A DNA stretch of 64,000 nt from an uncultured Sutterella sp. (GTDB taxonomy: Bacteria > Pseudomonadota > Gammaproteobacteria > Burkholderiales > Burkholderiaceae_F), in contig UPZS01000001.1 in NCBI GenBank assembly GCA_900538905.1, positions 1 through 64,000 on the forward strand, read 5' to 3'. Under the pieces are notes generated by a model. The model searched no databases and was not told the DNA's origin. It saw only the letters and a program-made list of their open reading frames with translations. Of this stretch, positions 1-11,796 are shown one piece after another. Numbering within the stretch: position 1 is the stretch's first letter; every line of letters begins with the position of its first letter. Both the position numbers and the translations under genes were made by a program.

Positions 1-56
1 AAAAGCCCATCAAAGCACTGGTTAGAGGGAAAAATTTTCCACATTCACCAATTGTG

Positions 57-90
57 AAAAAAAATGACCTCAAAATGCATTTTGAGGTCA
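57..90 (-). terminator. Rho-independent terminator of the FadH-like operon
   Basis: Positions 65-90 are a perfect palindrome with arms TGACCTCAAAATG and CATTTTGAGGTCA. On the minus strand it is followed by eight T (the A-run at 57-64). It lies about 30 bases past the stop codon of the minus-strand gene ending at 121, so it most likely ends that transcript. Confidence 0.8.
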
Positions 91-120
91 GAGTTATTCA
101 GAGGGGAGTGAGTGAAAGGA

Positions 121-2160
121 TCAGATCGTACTGGCCTTCTCGTAGACCTGATAGATAATGTCAGCAAAATTCATATAACCGCGTTCGGTTGATGCGGCTC
201 CGATGATCAACACGTGATCTTCACTGGAAAACAAACCGACTCGATCTTGAAGATTAGGCGTGCACTCAGTGCAGACAACAACATGGTCAATGCGGATGGC
301 CTGTCGATTGTTGCGATCAGGCCGATCGGATATGCGAACCGCGTGATTGTCAATGAGCTCAATATTGGCTTGCGTGACGCGTTGAGCGCCTCGCATCAGC
401 AACCACGTGAGATCCCAGCGATTATGTGCTTTCCTCAACAGTTTCTTAGAAATATTGGCATCAAGCTCAATGAGGTAGAGCTGACGTACGGCTCGTTCGA
501 TTTCAGGAATGACACCCAGTACGCCGCCGGCGTGCTCTTTGATACTGCCGACTCCCCAAGCTTCGAGCCAAGACTCGGCAGATCGCTTGTTTTCTGACTT
601 TTTTTCAAGGAGATAGCGACTGACGGACAACGCAAGACGGCCGTTGCCGAGAACGGCGACTCGGTTGCCGACCGGAGAGCCGTTAAGTAGCTCTTCATAT
701 GTCACTACGTTGGAAGCATTGATTCCGGCGATGTCGGGTATCTCGGGTTCGCTGCCTGTGGCTACGACATAACGATCGAAAATTCCTTCTTTTTTTAATT
801 CTCGTAGATCGATTCTTTTGTTGTAAATAACGTTAACTTTGTTTAATTGTATGCTATTTTTTAGTAAATCAATCCATTTGTCATAATCTTCGTTATCTTC
901 AATTTTGCGCGCGAAGTGTAACTGTCCACCTGGCTCGGCGTTTTTTTCAAATAAAGTGACCGAGTGACCGCGGCCGGCGGCAATGCTTGCAAAAAGCATC
1001 CCAGCCAATCCCGCTCCAATGACGGCGATGCGTTTTGGTACAGGTGTTTTGACTTTAGAAAGCGGAAAGCGTCCGAATTGGCAGGGATTTGTGAGATTGA
1101 GCAGACGCCGCGTGCGTAGCAAATCAAGAGGAACGCCGCTGTCGTGGTGATCAATCCAGGGACGAATTTCGCCTTCGGCGATGCCGAGTTTTTTGCGAAT
1201 GAATGAACTGTCACCCAACAAGGGCGTACTCAGCGAAAAAACCGCGTTGTCGTGCTTTTGAGCTAGTGTCTCTAGTTGATCAAAGTCAGTACAAGGATCC
1301 GTGAAAAAGACAGGCAAATCGGAAGCCTGCGCGAGCGCCTCGTAAGCGGGAATCCATACGCCTTCAGGAATGGCGTGAGAGTACGTTGGGACGCGCTCCT
1401 CAAAGCCGTCGACGATGCCGACAAGGTAGTCGGCCCCAGCGATGCGCAACATCTGGATGAGGCGCAAAATTTCGTCCCAAGGTGCACCTTTGGGCGAGAG
1501 TTCCATGAGGTTAAATCGGACGCCGAGAGCTTTGTTTTCCGGAAGGTTTCGCTTACAGCTGCGAACAGTTTCCAGTAGGAAACGAAAGCGACCGAGTTGA
1601 TTGCTTCCCCAGGCATCCCGTCGGGTATTGACGGCGGGACTCAGGAAGGAGGCAATGAAGGAGCGTCCGGAAGCGTTGATTTCTACAGCATCGAAACCCA
1701 CGGAAGCGGCTCGTTGGGCGCATTGGGCAAACTGACGAATCGCTTTGCGGATAAGAAAGCCGGGGGCGGCATAAAACGACTTGCCGGTGTATTCGGATGT
1801 GCCCGGGACGCTTGACACGGGGAAAAGAACTCCGGCATCCTGTCCTATATGGTTGAGTTCAATGGCCGTGCGGCAGTCAAAGTCTGAGACAGCTTTCAAA
1901 ATTGGTTTGTAACGTTGGAAATCGTCGGCGATGGCCGGCTGTGTATCAGAATTTTGTTTTGCCTGACCGCTTAAGGCCGGAGAAAAAAGTGTCACGAGGC
2001 TGACGCCGTCGGCTGCGGCTTCTGCGTAGAAGTCTGCCAGAGCGGCGAGATTGGAAAGGTTTTCCAATCCCGTATTGATCGGTGCGGCCGTCAGCCTGTT
2101 TTTCAGGTGCATCGGACCGCAGTTGATCGGTCGAAGTAAGTGTTGCCATTGACTGAGCAT
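121..2160 (-). CDS. Degenerate FadH-like (old yellow enzyme/2,4-dienoyl-CoA reductase) flavoprotein
   Basis: 679 aa with the two-part FadH architecture: an N-terminal old-yellow-enzyme TIM barrel (about residues 5-340) and a C-terminal FAD/NAD(P) domain with the dinucleotide motif GAGLAG near residue 385 and a second one, GNGRLA. Start at 2160 (MLSQWQHLL) gives the usual family N-terminus and leaves 22 bases after the upstream gene; a longer frame to 2250 would overlap that gene. By recalled alignment with E. coli FadH, hallmark residues are replaced. The EIHGAHGYLI segment reads EINASGRSFI, losing the catalytic Tyr. GWHEARVPT reads DGFEERVPT, losing the catalytic His. The 4Fe-4S segment RPCIGCNQGC reads RPWIDHHDSG. 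The scaffold is intact and the frame open, so the protein is probably made, but classical dienoyl-CoA reduction is doubtful. It follows a 5'-nucleotidase gene on the same strand. Confidence 0.8.
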   Translation of the reverse strand: MLSQWQHLLRPINCGPMHLKNRLTAAPINTGLENLSNLAALADFYAEAAADGVSLVTLFSPALSGQAKQNSDTQPAIADDFQRYKPILKAVSDFDCRTAIELNHIGQDAGVLFPVSSVPGTSEYTGKSFYAAPGFLIRKAIRQFAQCAQRAASVGFDAVEINASGRSFIASFLSPAVNTRRDAWGSNQLGRFRFLLETVRSCKRNLPENKALGVRFNLMELSPKGAPWDEILRLIQMLRIAGADYLVGIVDGFEERVPTYSHAIPEGVWIPAYEALAQASDLPVFFTDPCTDFDQLETLAQKHDNAVFSLSTPLLGDSSFIRKKLGIAEGEIRPWIDHHDSGVPLDLLRTRRLLNLTNPCQFGRFPLSKVKTPVPKRIAVIGAGLAGMLFASIAAGRGHSVTLFEKNAEPGGQLHFARKIEDNEDYDKWIDLLKNSIQLNKVNVIYNKRIDLRELKKEGIFDRYVVATGSEPEIPDIAGINASNVVTYEELLNGSPVGNRVAVLGNGRLALSVSRYLLEKKSENKRSAESWLEAWGVGSIKEHAGGVLGVIPEIERAVRQLYLIELDANISKKLLRKAHNRWDLTWLLMRGAQRVTQANIELIDNHAVRISDRPDRNNRQAIRIDHVVVCTECTPNLQDRVGLFSSEDHVLIIGAASTERGYMNFADIIYQVYEKASTI

Positions 2161-2182
2161 AAGCCAACCGCCTCGCGTGTCG

Positions 2183-3121
2183 TTACAGGACGAGGTTATT
2201 GATGCCGAACGGAACCAGAACACTCGGAACCGTCTCGCTGGTGCTTTCAACGTGTTTGAGTTGGTCGTCGAAGTAGATGTGCGGTTTTAACACATCAAGC
2301 ACGCGTTTTTTCGGCAATCCGTCCATCAGAAACAGTTCCGCAGCGCTCATACCGAAACTCTTCAGACTCGTGATTAAGCGCTCTTCATTCATGGCGCCGC
2401 GAGCTGTGACAATTGAAACGCGCAAAACGGGCTTGAAGTACGGATCACCTTTGCCTCGCTCGGCATCAAGCGCTTGAAATTGACCGAGTTTCGTAAAAAG
2501 TCGGTGCATCGGTCCGGGCTGATGAGGAATGTTGCGCTTTTGTCTCTCATGCAGAACGAATCCTTGCATCCCCTCCTCGTGGAATGCTTTCTCGGCTTCG
2601 TCGTCAATAACGACTCCGTCGAAGTCGAACGCGATGCGCAGTTCGTCGTCTGTTTCTTGGTTTTCGTTGAGAGCTGTTGAACCTGGGATGACAAGTCCAG
2701 CGGGTTGCCCTTTACTGACTGCATTCAAAACGTTTTCTTTGTTGGCGCTCAAAAAAAGTGAGGCGTCAAAAGCTTGTAAGTAAGGAAAGGTGGATTGTCC
2801 CGAGGTAAAAGCACCCGCGGTGATCGGCAGGTTGTAGGCGCGGCAGGAATTAAAGAAGCGTTGTCCCGTTTCCGGCGTATTGCGGCTTAAAACGACCACT
2901 CGGAACGGTTGCTTATCGCCGAAAAGCGTGTTGATGCGCAACAGTTTCTGAATGAAGGGAAAGGCGGTACCGGGCTCCAACGGTTCGTTAGCGTGCGCAA
3001 CCTGCCAGGCGCGGTACGCTTCGACCCCCTGCTCTTCGAAGATGTGATGCTCGCTTTCCAGGTTGAAAAGCGCGCGGGAGCTCACGGCGATGACAATTTG
3101 CTGTTCGATCGGAGTGGTCAT
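2183..3121 (-). CDS. Cytosolic 5'-nucleotidase (PF06189-type)
   Basis: 312 aa resembling the bacterial 5'-nucleotidase family PF06189 (HAD-like, hydrolysing nucleoside monophosphates). The N-terminus IVIAVSSRALFNLESEH and the central segment VVVLSRNTPETG are family-like. A DFDG motif at residues 166-169 (RIAFDFDGVVIDDEAE) is the expected aspartate-containing active-site loop, and FLMDGLPKKRVLD followed by YFDDQLKH supplies the C-terminal acidic residues. No signal peptide is seen, so it is cytosolic. It lies 22 bases upstream of the FadH-like gene in the same direction and is probably co-transcribed with it. A terminator-like hairpin separates it from gyrB. The substrate cannot be read from sequence. 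Confidence 0.82.
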   Translation of the reverse strand: MTTPIEQQIVIAVSSRALFNLESEHHIFEEQGVEAYRAWQVAHANEPLEPGTAFPFIQKLLRINTLFGDKQPFRVVVLSRNTPETGQRFFNSCRAYNLPITAGAFTSGQSTFPYLQAFDASLFLSANKENVLNAVSKGQPAGLVIPGSTALNENQETDDELRIAFDFDGVVIDDEAEKAFHEEGMQGFVLHERQKRNIPHQPGPMHRLFTKLGQFQALDAERGKGDPYFKPVLRVSIVTARGAMNEERLITSLKSFGMSAAELFLMDGLPKKRVLDVLKPHIYFDDQLKHVESTSETVPSVLVPFGINNLVL

Positions 3122-3127
3122 GTCAGT

Positions 3128-3168
3128 AAAAAGAAAACGAGCCTGTCAGGCGATTTTACCTGCAGGCC
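3128..3168 (-). terminator. Probable gyrB terminator
   Basis: Read on the minus strand, GGCCTGCAGG and CCTGACAGGC form an imperfect stem across a loop of about eight bases, followed by a T-rich GTTTTCTTTTT tract. It lies directly after the gyrB stop codon and before the 5'-nucleotidase start. Confidence 0.5.
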
Positions 3169-3209
3169 CCTAATGTGACGCTTTTTTTGCTGGATAAGCT
3201 GAGCGAAGA

Positions 3210-5759
<2,550 letters not shown>

Positions 5760-5799
5760 CTAAAAATCCAATTTAAAAACGTTTATTCAACCCATTTGC

Positions 5800-5862
5800 A
5801 AAATAAGGCGCCGACGTGCACGCCCCTACTCTCCGCGTCCGGCAGAGTACGTGTTCGGCGCC
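5800..5862 (-). terminator. Structured element/terminator between dnaN and gyrB
   Basis: GGCGCCGA at 5807-5814 pairs with TCGGCGCC at 5855-5862, and ACTCT/AGAGT forms a nested inner stem. Read on the minus strand (the direction of dnaN) the outer stem is followed by TTATTTTG. This suggests a weak intrinsic terminator of the dnaA-dnaN transcript or a structured leader of gyrB. Confidence 0.5.
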
Positions 5863-5908
5863 CACTCAAGACAACAGAGCAGGCACCGAAACGGAGAAGG
5901 CGTTTGAA

Positions 5909-7018
5909 TTAGATGCGCATCGGCATCAGCACGTAGCGGAAGAGTTCACTGTCGGGCATGGTCAGAAGCGTGGCGCCCTGAGCATTGGACAAAGAGAAGC
6001 GCACTTCGGTGTTCTTGAGGTTGCCCAGAACGTCGAGTAGATACACTACATTGAAGCCAACGTCGAGATCTGGACCGTCGTAGTTGATGGCGATTTGCTC
6101 TTCGGCTTCTTCCATTTCAGAGTTGGCGCTTTGCACCTTCAGGCAGCCCGGGGTGATGATCCAACGCAAGCCCTTGAATTTTTCATTGGCAAGAATCGCC
6201 GCACGGCGTAATGCGCCGATCAGTTCTTCGCGGTTGACAAGGAACGTCTTGTCGTTGTTCTGAGGAATCACTCGGTTGTAATCCGGGAATTTGCCTTCGA
6301 CAAGTTTGGTGAGAAAGTCGATGTCGCCGAATACGAAACGTGCTTGAGATTTGCCGATTTCCACCAGAACTTCGGTATCCGTATCGGGCAACAGCTTCAT
6401 GAGTTGCTGGACTGTTTTACGAGGCAGAATGGCTTCGATACTGCCGTCAAACTCAATTTCGGAGTTATCGTCGCAGCAGGCCAGGCGGTGACCGTCGGTG
6501 GCAACGGCGCGCACCTTCTTGTTCTGAACAACCAGCAGCATGCCGTTGAGGTAGTAGCGGATGTCCTGCTGAGCCATGGAAAAGTGCACCATCTGCAACA
6601 GATGCTTCAGATTCTGAGCCGGCACCTTGAAGCTTGTGCTCATTTCGGATGTGTTGAGTTCTGGGTAGTCCTCCGCAGGCAATTGTGAAAGCGAGAAGCG
6701 CGAATTTGCGGCAGAGAGCACCACCTTGCGTTCTTCTGCGTTGAGGGCAACTTCTGTTGAGGCTCCCGGCAGAGCGGCGAGCAAAGCCAATAGTTTGGCC
6801 GCGGGCAATGAAGTCTTGCAATCTTCGTCCCCTGTGCCGACATCAGCGGTTGTGCGGATCTGGATTTCCAAGTCGGTGGTCGTAAAGCTCACCTTGTCCT
6901 TTTCTTTCTGGATGAGGACATTGGCCAGAATCGGAAGCGTCTGACGGCCTTCAACGATACCGCCGACGGTTTGCAGGGGTTTGAGAAGAGCCTCGCGGGT
7001 GCACTTGATAAACTGCAT
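5909..7018 (-). CDS. dnaN: DNA polymerase III sliding clamp (beta subunit)
   Basis: 369 aa ring-forming processivity clamp of the replicative polymerase. Start at 7018 (MQFIKCTREALLKPLQTVGG) is the family start; the open frame runs upstream to 7132 but that part (basic, Arg-rich) is not clamp-like. Characteristic segments are ILANVLIQ, the linker with YYLNGMLL and ATDGHRLA, and the C-terminus YVLMPMRI. The length is normal for the family. It lies 137 bases downstream of dnaA in the same direction, the standard dnaA-dnaN order. Confidence 0.97.
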   Translation of the reverse strand: MQFIKCTREALLKPLQTVGGIVEGRQTLPILANVLIQKEKDKVSFTTTDLEIQIRTTADVGTGDEDCKTSLPAAKLLALLAALPGASTEVALNAEERKVVLSAANSRFSLSQLPAEDYPELNTSEMSTSFKVPAQNLKHLLQMVHFSMAQQDIRYYLNGMLLVVQNKKVRAVATDGHRLACCDDNSEIEFDGSIEAILPRKTVQQLMKLLPDTDTEVLVEIGKSQARFVFGDIDFLTKLVEGKFPDYNRVIPQNNDKTFLVNREELIGALRRAAILANEKFKGLRWIITPGCLKVQSANSEMEEAEEQIAINYDGPDLDVGFNVVYLLDVLGNLKNTEVRFSLSNAQGATLLTMPDSELFRYVLMPMRI

Positions 7019-7155
7019 GGGAGTTAATTGCCTTTCTAAAAATCGTATGCGCACGACAGCCTCGCGGGCGTGCGCGAATCTCTCAATTTTAACGATTCTT
7101 CTAGTTTTTCGCCGCTTTGAAGCATTACACAAAGCGGTGAAAACGTATCGAAAAA

Positions 7156-8499
7156 TTAGTTTTTCAGACGTTGTTCAAGTAGGTGAATGTCGTGCTTGAG
7201 TCCGTCGTCGGTATTGCGCTCGCTCATGACCTTACGATGTGCGTAAATTACGGTCGTGTGATCGCGTCCTCCGAACAAGGCGCCGATTTCGGGCAGGCTC
7301 TTGTTGGTCAGTTCCTTTGACAGGTACATCGCGACCTGTCGGGCGCGTACGAGATTTGCTTTACGCGACTTGGCAACGATATCGCTCGGCTTGATGCCGT
7401 AATACTCCGCCACGGCCTTCTGAATGTTGTCGATGGTCACGGGCGTGGCCGTTGCCTTGAAGATATCGCGAAGCGCCATTTTGGCCGTATCGAGTGTGAC
7501 CGGCACCTGATGAAAACGCGTGTAAGCCAGAATTTGTTGAACGGCGCCTTCAAGTTCACGCACATTGCTTTTGATGCGTTTGGCAATGATTTCGGCAACG
7601 TCCTGCGGCATATTGATGCCGGAGCGTTCGGCTTTTTGCAGCAGAATCTGCACGCGCATCTCGAATTCGGGGGGCTCAATCATGACGATCAGGCCCTGCG
7701 TGAGACGACTGAGCAGCCGATCCTGGAATTCGGATAGGTTCTTCGGATAGGTATCGCTGGTGAGGACAATCTGCTTGCCGTGCGGAACCATGCTTTCGAA
7801 CGTCAAGAAGAAGTTCGTCTGCGTACCTTCACGGTCGCGGAAACTCTGGATGTCGTCAATCAGCAACATGTCGATGCCGCGGTAACGTGCGTCGAACTTG
7901 CGCATGGCTTCGGTGTAGCGCTCGGAGTTGACGTTTTTTAAACGCATAGCGTCAACGAACTCCTGTGTGTACTGTTGTGCGGACACGCACAACACCTTGG
8001 CCTTCGGGTTGTTTTTAAGAAAACGATTGCCGATGGCGTGCATTAAGTGCGTTTTACCTAGACCTACGCCACCATAAATGAAAAGCGGGTTGTACACGGA
8101 GTGCGTGCTCGAAGCCACCTGTAACGCCGAGGCAAAAGCCATCTGGTTGGCCTGACCTTCCACTAGATTCTCAAAAGTGAGGTTGGGCAACAGACCAGTG
8201 GCGGCAATGTCGGGTTTAACTTCTTCGATATGTTCTACGAAAGGGCGTTGCGGTTTGCTCTGAGCGACAGCCCAGACGATGTCCATTTCTTTGCCGGCCA
8301 GGCGATTTACATACTGAGTGATGGTGGTGCCGTAAGAGTCGCGCACGGTACGAAGTTTGGCGCTCGAAGGGGCCAAAATCGTAATGGAGCCGGCTTCAAG
8401 TTCGACATCCGCAGTCAGATCTGCAAACCAGGTCTGGAACACATCGCGGGGGGTGTCGTTCTTAATTTGCTCTAAACAAGCAGTCCAAAAATCACTCAT
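7156..8499 (-). CDS. dnaA: Chromosomal replication initiator DnaA
   Basis: 447 aa AAA+ initiator that binds 9-bp DnaA boxes and opens the origin. Domain I is the N-terminal 80 residues ([22 protein letters not shown]). The AAA+ domain has Walker [10 protein letters not shown] at residues 143-151 and Walker B MLLIDDIQ near 213. The domain IV helix-turn-helix has the DnaA signature [15 protein letters not shown] near residues 412-426, which contacts the box. The linker domain II is short, making the protein slightly shorter than E. coli DnaA (467 aa). It is transcribed away from rpmH. Confidence 0.98.
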   Translation of the reverse strand: MSDFWTACLEQIKNDTPRDVFQTWFADLTADVELEAGSITILAPSSAKLRTVRDSYGTTITQYVNRLAGKEMDIVWAVAQSKPQRPFVEHIEEVKPDIAATGLLPNLTFENLVEGQANQMAFASALQVASSTHSVYNPLFIYGGVGLGKTHLMHAIGNRFLKNNPKAKVLCVSAQQYTQEFVDAMRLKNVNSERYTEAMRKFDARYRGIDMLLIDDIQSFRDREGTQTNFFLTFESMVPHGKQIVLTSDTYPKNLSEFQDRLLSRLTQGLIVMIEPPEFEMRVQILLQKAERSGINMPQDVAEIIAKRIKSNVRELEGAVQQILAYTRFHQVPVTLDTAKMALRDIFKATATPVTIDNIQKAVAEYYGIKPSDIVAKSRKANLVRARQVAMYLSKELTNKSLPEIGALFGGRDHTTVIYAHRKVMSERNTDDGLKHDIHLLEQRLKN

Positions 8500-9007
8500 A
8501 GGGCTTGAAAAAATAAAAAAACACTCCAGCGAAGCTACAGCAACAGGGGAAACTTCGATTTGAAATCAATGTGGGGAGTGTCGGTTGGGGCGAACATTTT
8601 AGCTGTTGCAGACGATCTTCGGTTTTTTCGGTTGAAGGGCGGTTGTCGGAAGAATCGGAACTTTGCACGACTCGTTGAATCCCAAAATGAAGAAAACACA
8701 AAATCCTGTGCAAAAAAATTTTTTGAACGGTTCCCGAATTGTTCGGATTTGCGTTTTAAATTTGACAGAAGGGGCAAAAATAAGGTTTAATATCAGGCTT
8801 TTCGAAGACCTCGGTATGGAGGAGGCTTTTTTGCGCCGACAAAATTGCCGAGCTTTGACAACGGATGTCCGTAGTGCTCACCCTTCTTGAGCCTTAGGTC
8901 CGATAAAAATTAACTCGGGGTTGCCGCGGACGGTTGTGAACAATCGTCGCCAAAGTCGGCATCGCCGCTGATTTAACTCATTCGATAACTACAGCTGGGA
9001 AACAATC
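8500..9007. other. dnaA-rpmH divergent intergenic region
   Basis: This 508-base gap separates divergent dnaA and rpmH, a common place for oriC in related bacteria. It holds one relaxed DnaA box on the minus strand (TTTTGCACA, 8707-8715) next to an A/T tract (8711-8724). It also holds the rpmH promoter and a 200-base rpmH leader. The leader contains an attenuator-like CCTC/GAGG hairpin followed by six T near 8806-8832. No TTATCCACA is present, so the region is box-poor for a classical origin. Confidence 0.6.
8762..8791 (+). promoter_or_regulatory. Sigma-70-type promoter of rpmH-rnpA
   Basis: A perfect -35 TTGACA at 8762-8767 is followed by an 18-base spacer and -10 TTTAAT at 8786-8791 (TAATAT overlaps two bases downstream). 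It points towards rpmH and predicts a leader of about 210 bases. Confidence 0.6.
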
Positions 9008-9148
9008 ATGGCAACCAAGCGTACTTACCAACCTTCCAAGACCAAGCGTGCTCGCACGCACGGTTTCCTCGTCCGCTCCCGTACCAAGGGCGGTCGTGCA
9101 GTTCTGGCCCGTCGCCGTCGCAAGGGCCGTCACGTGCTTGCTCTCTAA
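9008..9148 (+). CDS. rpmH: 50S ribosomal protein L34
   Basis: 46 aa, highly basic: it begins [20 protein letters not shown], contains [17 protein letters not shown] and ends HVLAL. This is the L34 sequence with a two-residue N-terminal extension (usually MKRTYQPS). It binds 23S rRNA in the large subunit. The frame is open from ATG 9008 to TAA 9146-9148. It heads the conserved rpmH-rnpA-yidD-yidC cluster and diverges from dnaA. Confidence 0.97.
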   Translation: MATKRTYQPSKTKRARTHGFLVRSRTKGGRAVLARRRRKGRHVLAL

Positions 9149-9182
9149 GCTGCTCTATTGACGCAGCCGTAGGGTGAGCAAA

Positions 9183-9638
9183 ATGACGCCCGGGCCTGGC
9201 GCAAATAAATTTCCGAAATCAGCTCGGATTCTCAAATCAGAGGATTTTGGAAGTGTTTTGCGTGCTCAAGGGCCCGGCAGCATCCGACTCGGACGCGATT
9301 CCGTAAGCGTGTGCGCACAAGCGCACAGGCAGGCGGGTCTCGTCCGTTTTGGTTTTACGGTCGGAAAGAAAAACGTCAGACGTTCCGTTGATCGAGCTCT
9401 TGTCAAGCGCGTCATGCGTGAGTGTGCGCGTGTGATACTGCCCCAAATAAGGGACGTCTGTGTCAAGCAAGGACTGGGGCTGGACATTAGTTTGCGCTAT
9501 CGAACGCCACTGCTCGTGAGAGGCGACATAACGGTGGCTCAAGCCAAAGATAATGTTCGCCGAAGCACCGAGCTTGCCATTGCCGCGCTTTTCAAAAGAC
9601 TCAAGACAATCAAATTGGACTCCGAAGTCAATCCGTAA
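9183..9638 (+). CDS. rnpA: Ribonuclease P protein component
   Basis: 151 aa basic protein that binds the RNase P RNA for tRNA 5' maturation. The family RNR region reads [20 protein letters not shown], followed by KRVMRE. ATG 9183 is preferred because AGGG at 9171-9174 lies eight bases upstream; an in-frame GTG at 9174 sits inside that ribosome-binding site. The stop codon overlaps the yidD start by one base (TAATG), so the two are translationally coupled. The C-terminal 25 residues extend beyond the conserved core. Confidence 0.95.
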   Translation: MTPGPGANKFPKSARILKSEDFGSVLRAQGPGSIRLGRDSVSVCAQAHRQAGLVRFGFTVGKKNVRRSVDRALVKRVMRECARVILPQIRDVCVKQGLGLDISLRYRTPLLVRGDITVAQAKDNVRRSTELAIAALFKRLKTIKLDSEVNP

Positions 9639-9901
9639 TGAAGCGACTGTTCATTGCATTGGTTCGGTTGTACCAACTCACATTGTCGCCTTGGGTTGGA
9701 AATCAGTGCCGGTTTGTACCGACTTGTTCCAACTATGCGATCGAGGCTTTTGAAAAGCACGGAGCCTTCAAAGGACTTTGGATGACGGTTGCTCGATTGG
9801 CGCGCTGCCATCCCTTCGGAGGAAGCGGGTACGACCCTGTACCTGATAAATTCCGTTGGCGTTGCTGGTGTCACGACGACTCTGGACACCAATCGAAGTA
9901 A
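9638..9901 (+). CDS. yidD: Membrane protein insertion efficiency factor YidD
   Basis: 87 aa, beginning [19 protein letters not shown] with the conserved [19 protein letters not shown] (Cys-x5-Cys-SxYA) and the [17 protein letters not shown] block. The N-terminal amphipathic helix attaches it to the inner membrane, where it assists YidC-dependent insertion. Its start overlaps the rnpA stop and it lies 41 bases before yidC. Confidence 0.95.
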   Translation: MKRLFIALVRLYQLTLSPWVGNQCRFVPTCSNYAIEAFEKHGAFKGLWMTVARLARCHPFGGSGYDPVPDKFRWRCWCHDDSGHQSK

Positions 9902-9942
9902 AGTTTCGACTGACTTAGACAATAGAAAGATTTGGACCTGAT

Positions 9943-11691
9943 ATGGGAAGCGATTTTCAACGTACCCTCATGTGGGTGATTCTGGTGGCCTCATGCTTTA
10001 TGTTGTGGGACAACTGGAACGTCTACAACGGAAAGCCCTCATTTTTCGGAGAACCTGCAACCACGCAGACCGAGCAGACGGCCGATTCAGCTCAAGCTCC
10101 TGATGGGGTCAGTAGCGTGCCTCAGACTGTCGGCAGTGGAGCCGAAGCTGTTGCTAAGGGCATGATCGATGCAAAGCAACCTGTTGAAGTCAGCAACGAC
10201 ATGCTCAAGCTCACGATCGACGAAGTCGGAGCTGTCGTCACGCATGCCGTGCTTTTGAAGGAACACCAACAGTCCGATTGGACTGAAGTCGGTATCGCCG
10301 GCATGATTCTCGGTAAGGAACCGGCAGCACGTCCAAACATTGAACTCCTCACCGTTTCGCCCAAGAGCGTGTATGTGGCGCAAAGCGGCTTTATCGGTGG
10401 TGACTTCCCGAACCATAAGTCTCAGTTCAAGTACGTCGGCACCAAGACCGAAAAGCGCATGGACCAGGAACTTGGTCGTGAAGTTAACGTCTACACGGCT
10501 ACGTTTGAAAGTACGGTCAACAATGTCACGGTTCGTAAACATTACGAACTGTCTGACGGCCGCTACTCGATCACGGTTCGCAGTGAACTCATCAACAACG
10601 GCGAAACCGCCATTCGTCCGTCAATCTACTATCAGCTGACCCGCGACGGTAACAAACCCGAAGGCCAGAGTACCTTCTACTACACCTATACGGGACCGGC
10701 GATTTACACCGACGAAGACAAGTTCCAGAAAATTTCGTTTGACGATATCAGTGACAAGTCAGGTCATGTGACGAAGACCAACAACGGTTGGATCGCGATG
10801 ATTCAGCACTACTTCATCTCGGCCTGGACTGATGTGCGCGGCGAAACTGGCAAGCATGAACGAGAGTTCTACACGTCTAAGCTTGATCAGAATCTGTTTG
10901 CCGTCGGCTCGATTCTGAAGCTCGGTACGGTTGAGCCCAAGCAGTCCGTCAACACGGCAGCTACGCTCTATGTCGGTCCACAGGATCAGAATCGTTTGTC
11001 CTATCTGGCCGACGGTCTGGATCTGGTGGTCGACTATGGATGGCTTACTTTCCTTGCCAAGCCGATCTATTCGATTCTTAACTTCATGTATGGTCTGTGC
11101 CACAACTGGGGGTGGTCCATTGTGTTGCTGACGGTTCTGGTGAAGTTGATTCTTTATCCGATTTCCGCCGCCGGCTACAAGTCGATGGCCCGCATGAAAG
11201 AAATCACGCCGCGCATGAAGGCGTTGCAGGAACAGTATGGTCAGGATAAGCAGCGTTACCAGCAGGCCATCATGGAGCTGTACCGCAAAGAAAAGATCAA
11301 CCCGATCGGCGGCTGCCTGCCCATCCTGCTGCAGATTCCGGTATTCCTGGCTCTGTACTGGGTGTTGCTGGCCTCGGTTGAACTGCGTGATTCTGCTTGG
11401 CTCGGCTGGGTGAGTGACCTTGCGAGTCCCGATCCCTGGTTCATTCTGCCGGCCATCATGATGGCCACGATGTTCCTGCAGATCAAACTTAATCCGACGC
11501 CGACCGATCCGATGCAGGCCAAGATGATGGTGATCATGCCCCTTGTTTTCGGTGTGATGTTCTTCTTCTTCCCGGCCGGTCTGGTGCTTTACTGGTTGAC
11601 GAACAACGTGCTCTCCATTGCTCAGCAGTGGTACGTCAACAAGCAGATTGCCAAGGAACGCGCTAAGCGTCTGAACGCTGTCAACCAGTAA
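9943..11691 (+). CDS. yidC: Membrane protein insertase YidC
   Basis: 582 aa insertase that integrates and folds inner-membrane proteins with or without Sec. An N-terminal transmembrane anchor (RTLMWVILVASCFMLWDNW) is followed by the large periplasmic P1 beta-domain (about residues 60-345). Five C-terminal helices follow, beginning at FLAKPIYSILNFMYGLCHNWG, with the cytoplasmic loop YKSMARMKEITPRMKALQEQ and the segment GGCLPILLQIPVFLALYWVL. The tail is basic. Length and topology match the Gram-negative form. It ends at a bidirectional terminator shared with convergent mnmE. Confidence 0.97.
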   Translation: MGSDFQRTLMWVILVASCFMLWDNWNVYNGKPSFFGEPATTQTEQTADSAQAPDGVSSVPQTVGSGAEAVAKGMIDAKQPVEVSNDMLKLTIDEVGAVVTHAVLLKEHQQSDWTEVGIAGMILGKEPAARPNIELLTVSPKSVYVAQSGFIGGDFPNHKSQFKYVGTKTEKRMDQELGREVNVYTATFESTVNNVTVRKHYELSDGRYSITVRSELINNGETAIRPSIYYQLTRDGNKPEGQSTFYYTYTGPAIYTDEDKFQKISFDDISDKSGHVTKTNNGWIAMIQHYFISAWTDVRGETGKHEREFYTSKLDQNLFAVGSILKLGTVEPKQSVNTAATLYVGPQDQNRLSYLADGLDLVVDYGWLTFLAKPIYSILNFMYGLCHNWGWSIVLLTVLVKLILYPISAAGYKSMARMKEITPRMKALQEQYGQDKQRYQQAIMELYRKEKINPIGGCLPILLQIPVFLALYWVLLASVELRDSAWLGWVSDLASPDPWFILPAIMMATMFLQIKLNPTPTDPMQAKMMVIMPLVFGVMFFFFPAGLVLYWLTNNVLSIAQQWYVNKQIAKERAKRLNAVNQ

Positions 11692-11732
11692 GAAGACGCT
11701 TTACCGTCGTCAGACGGTCAAAAGCTTCTGAC

Positions 11733-11778
11733 AAAAATTTCGCCCCGATTTCCTTTGCAGGAGACCGGGGCGATTTTT
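11733..11778. terminator. Bidirectional terminator between yidC and mnmE
   Basis: CGCCCCG (11741-11747) pairs with CGGGGCG (11766-11772). Flanking AAAAAT and ATTTTTG give a T-tract in either direction. It sits between convergent genes. Confidence 0.8.
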
Positions 11779-11796
11779 GTTGTGATGATGACAGGC

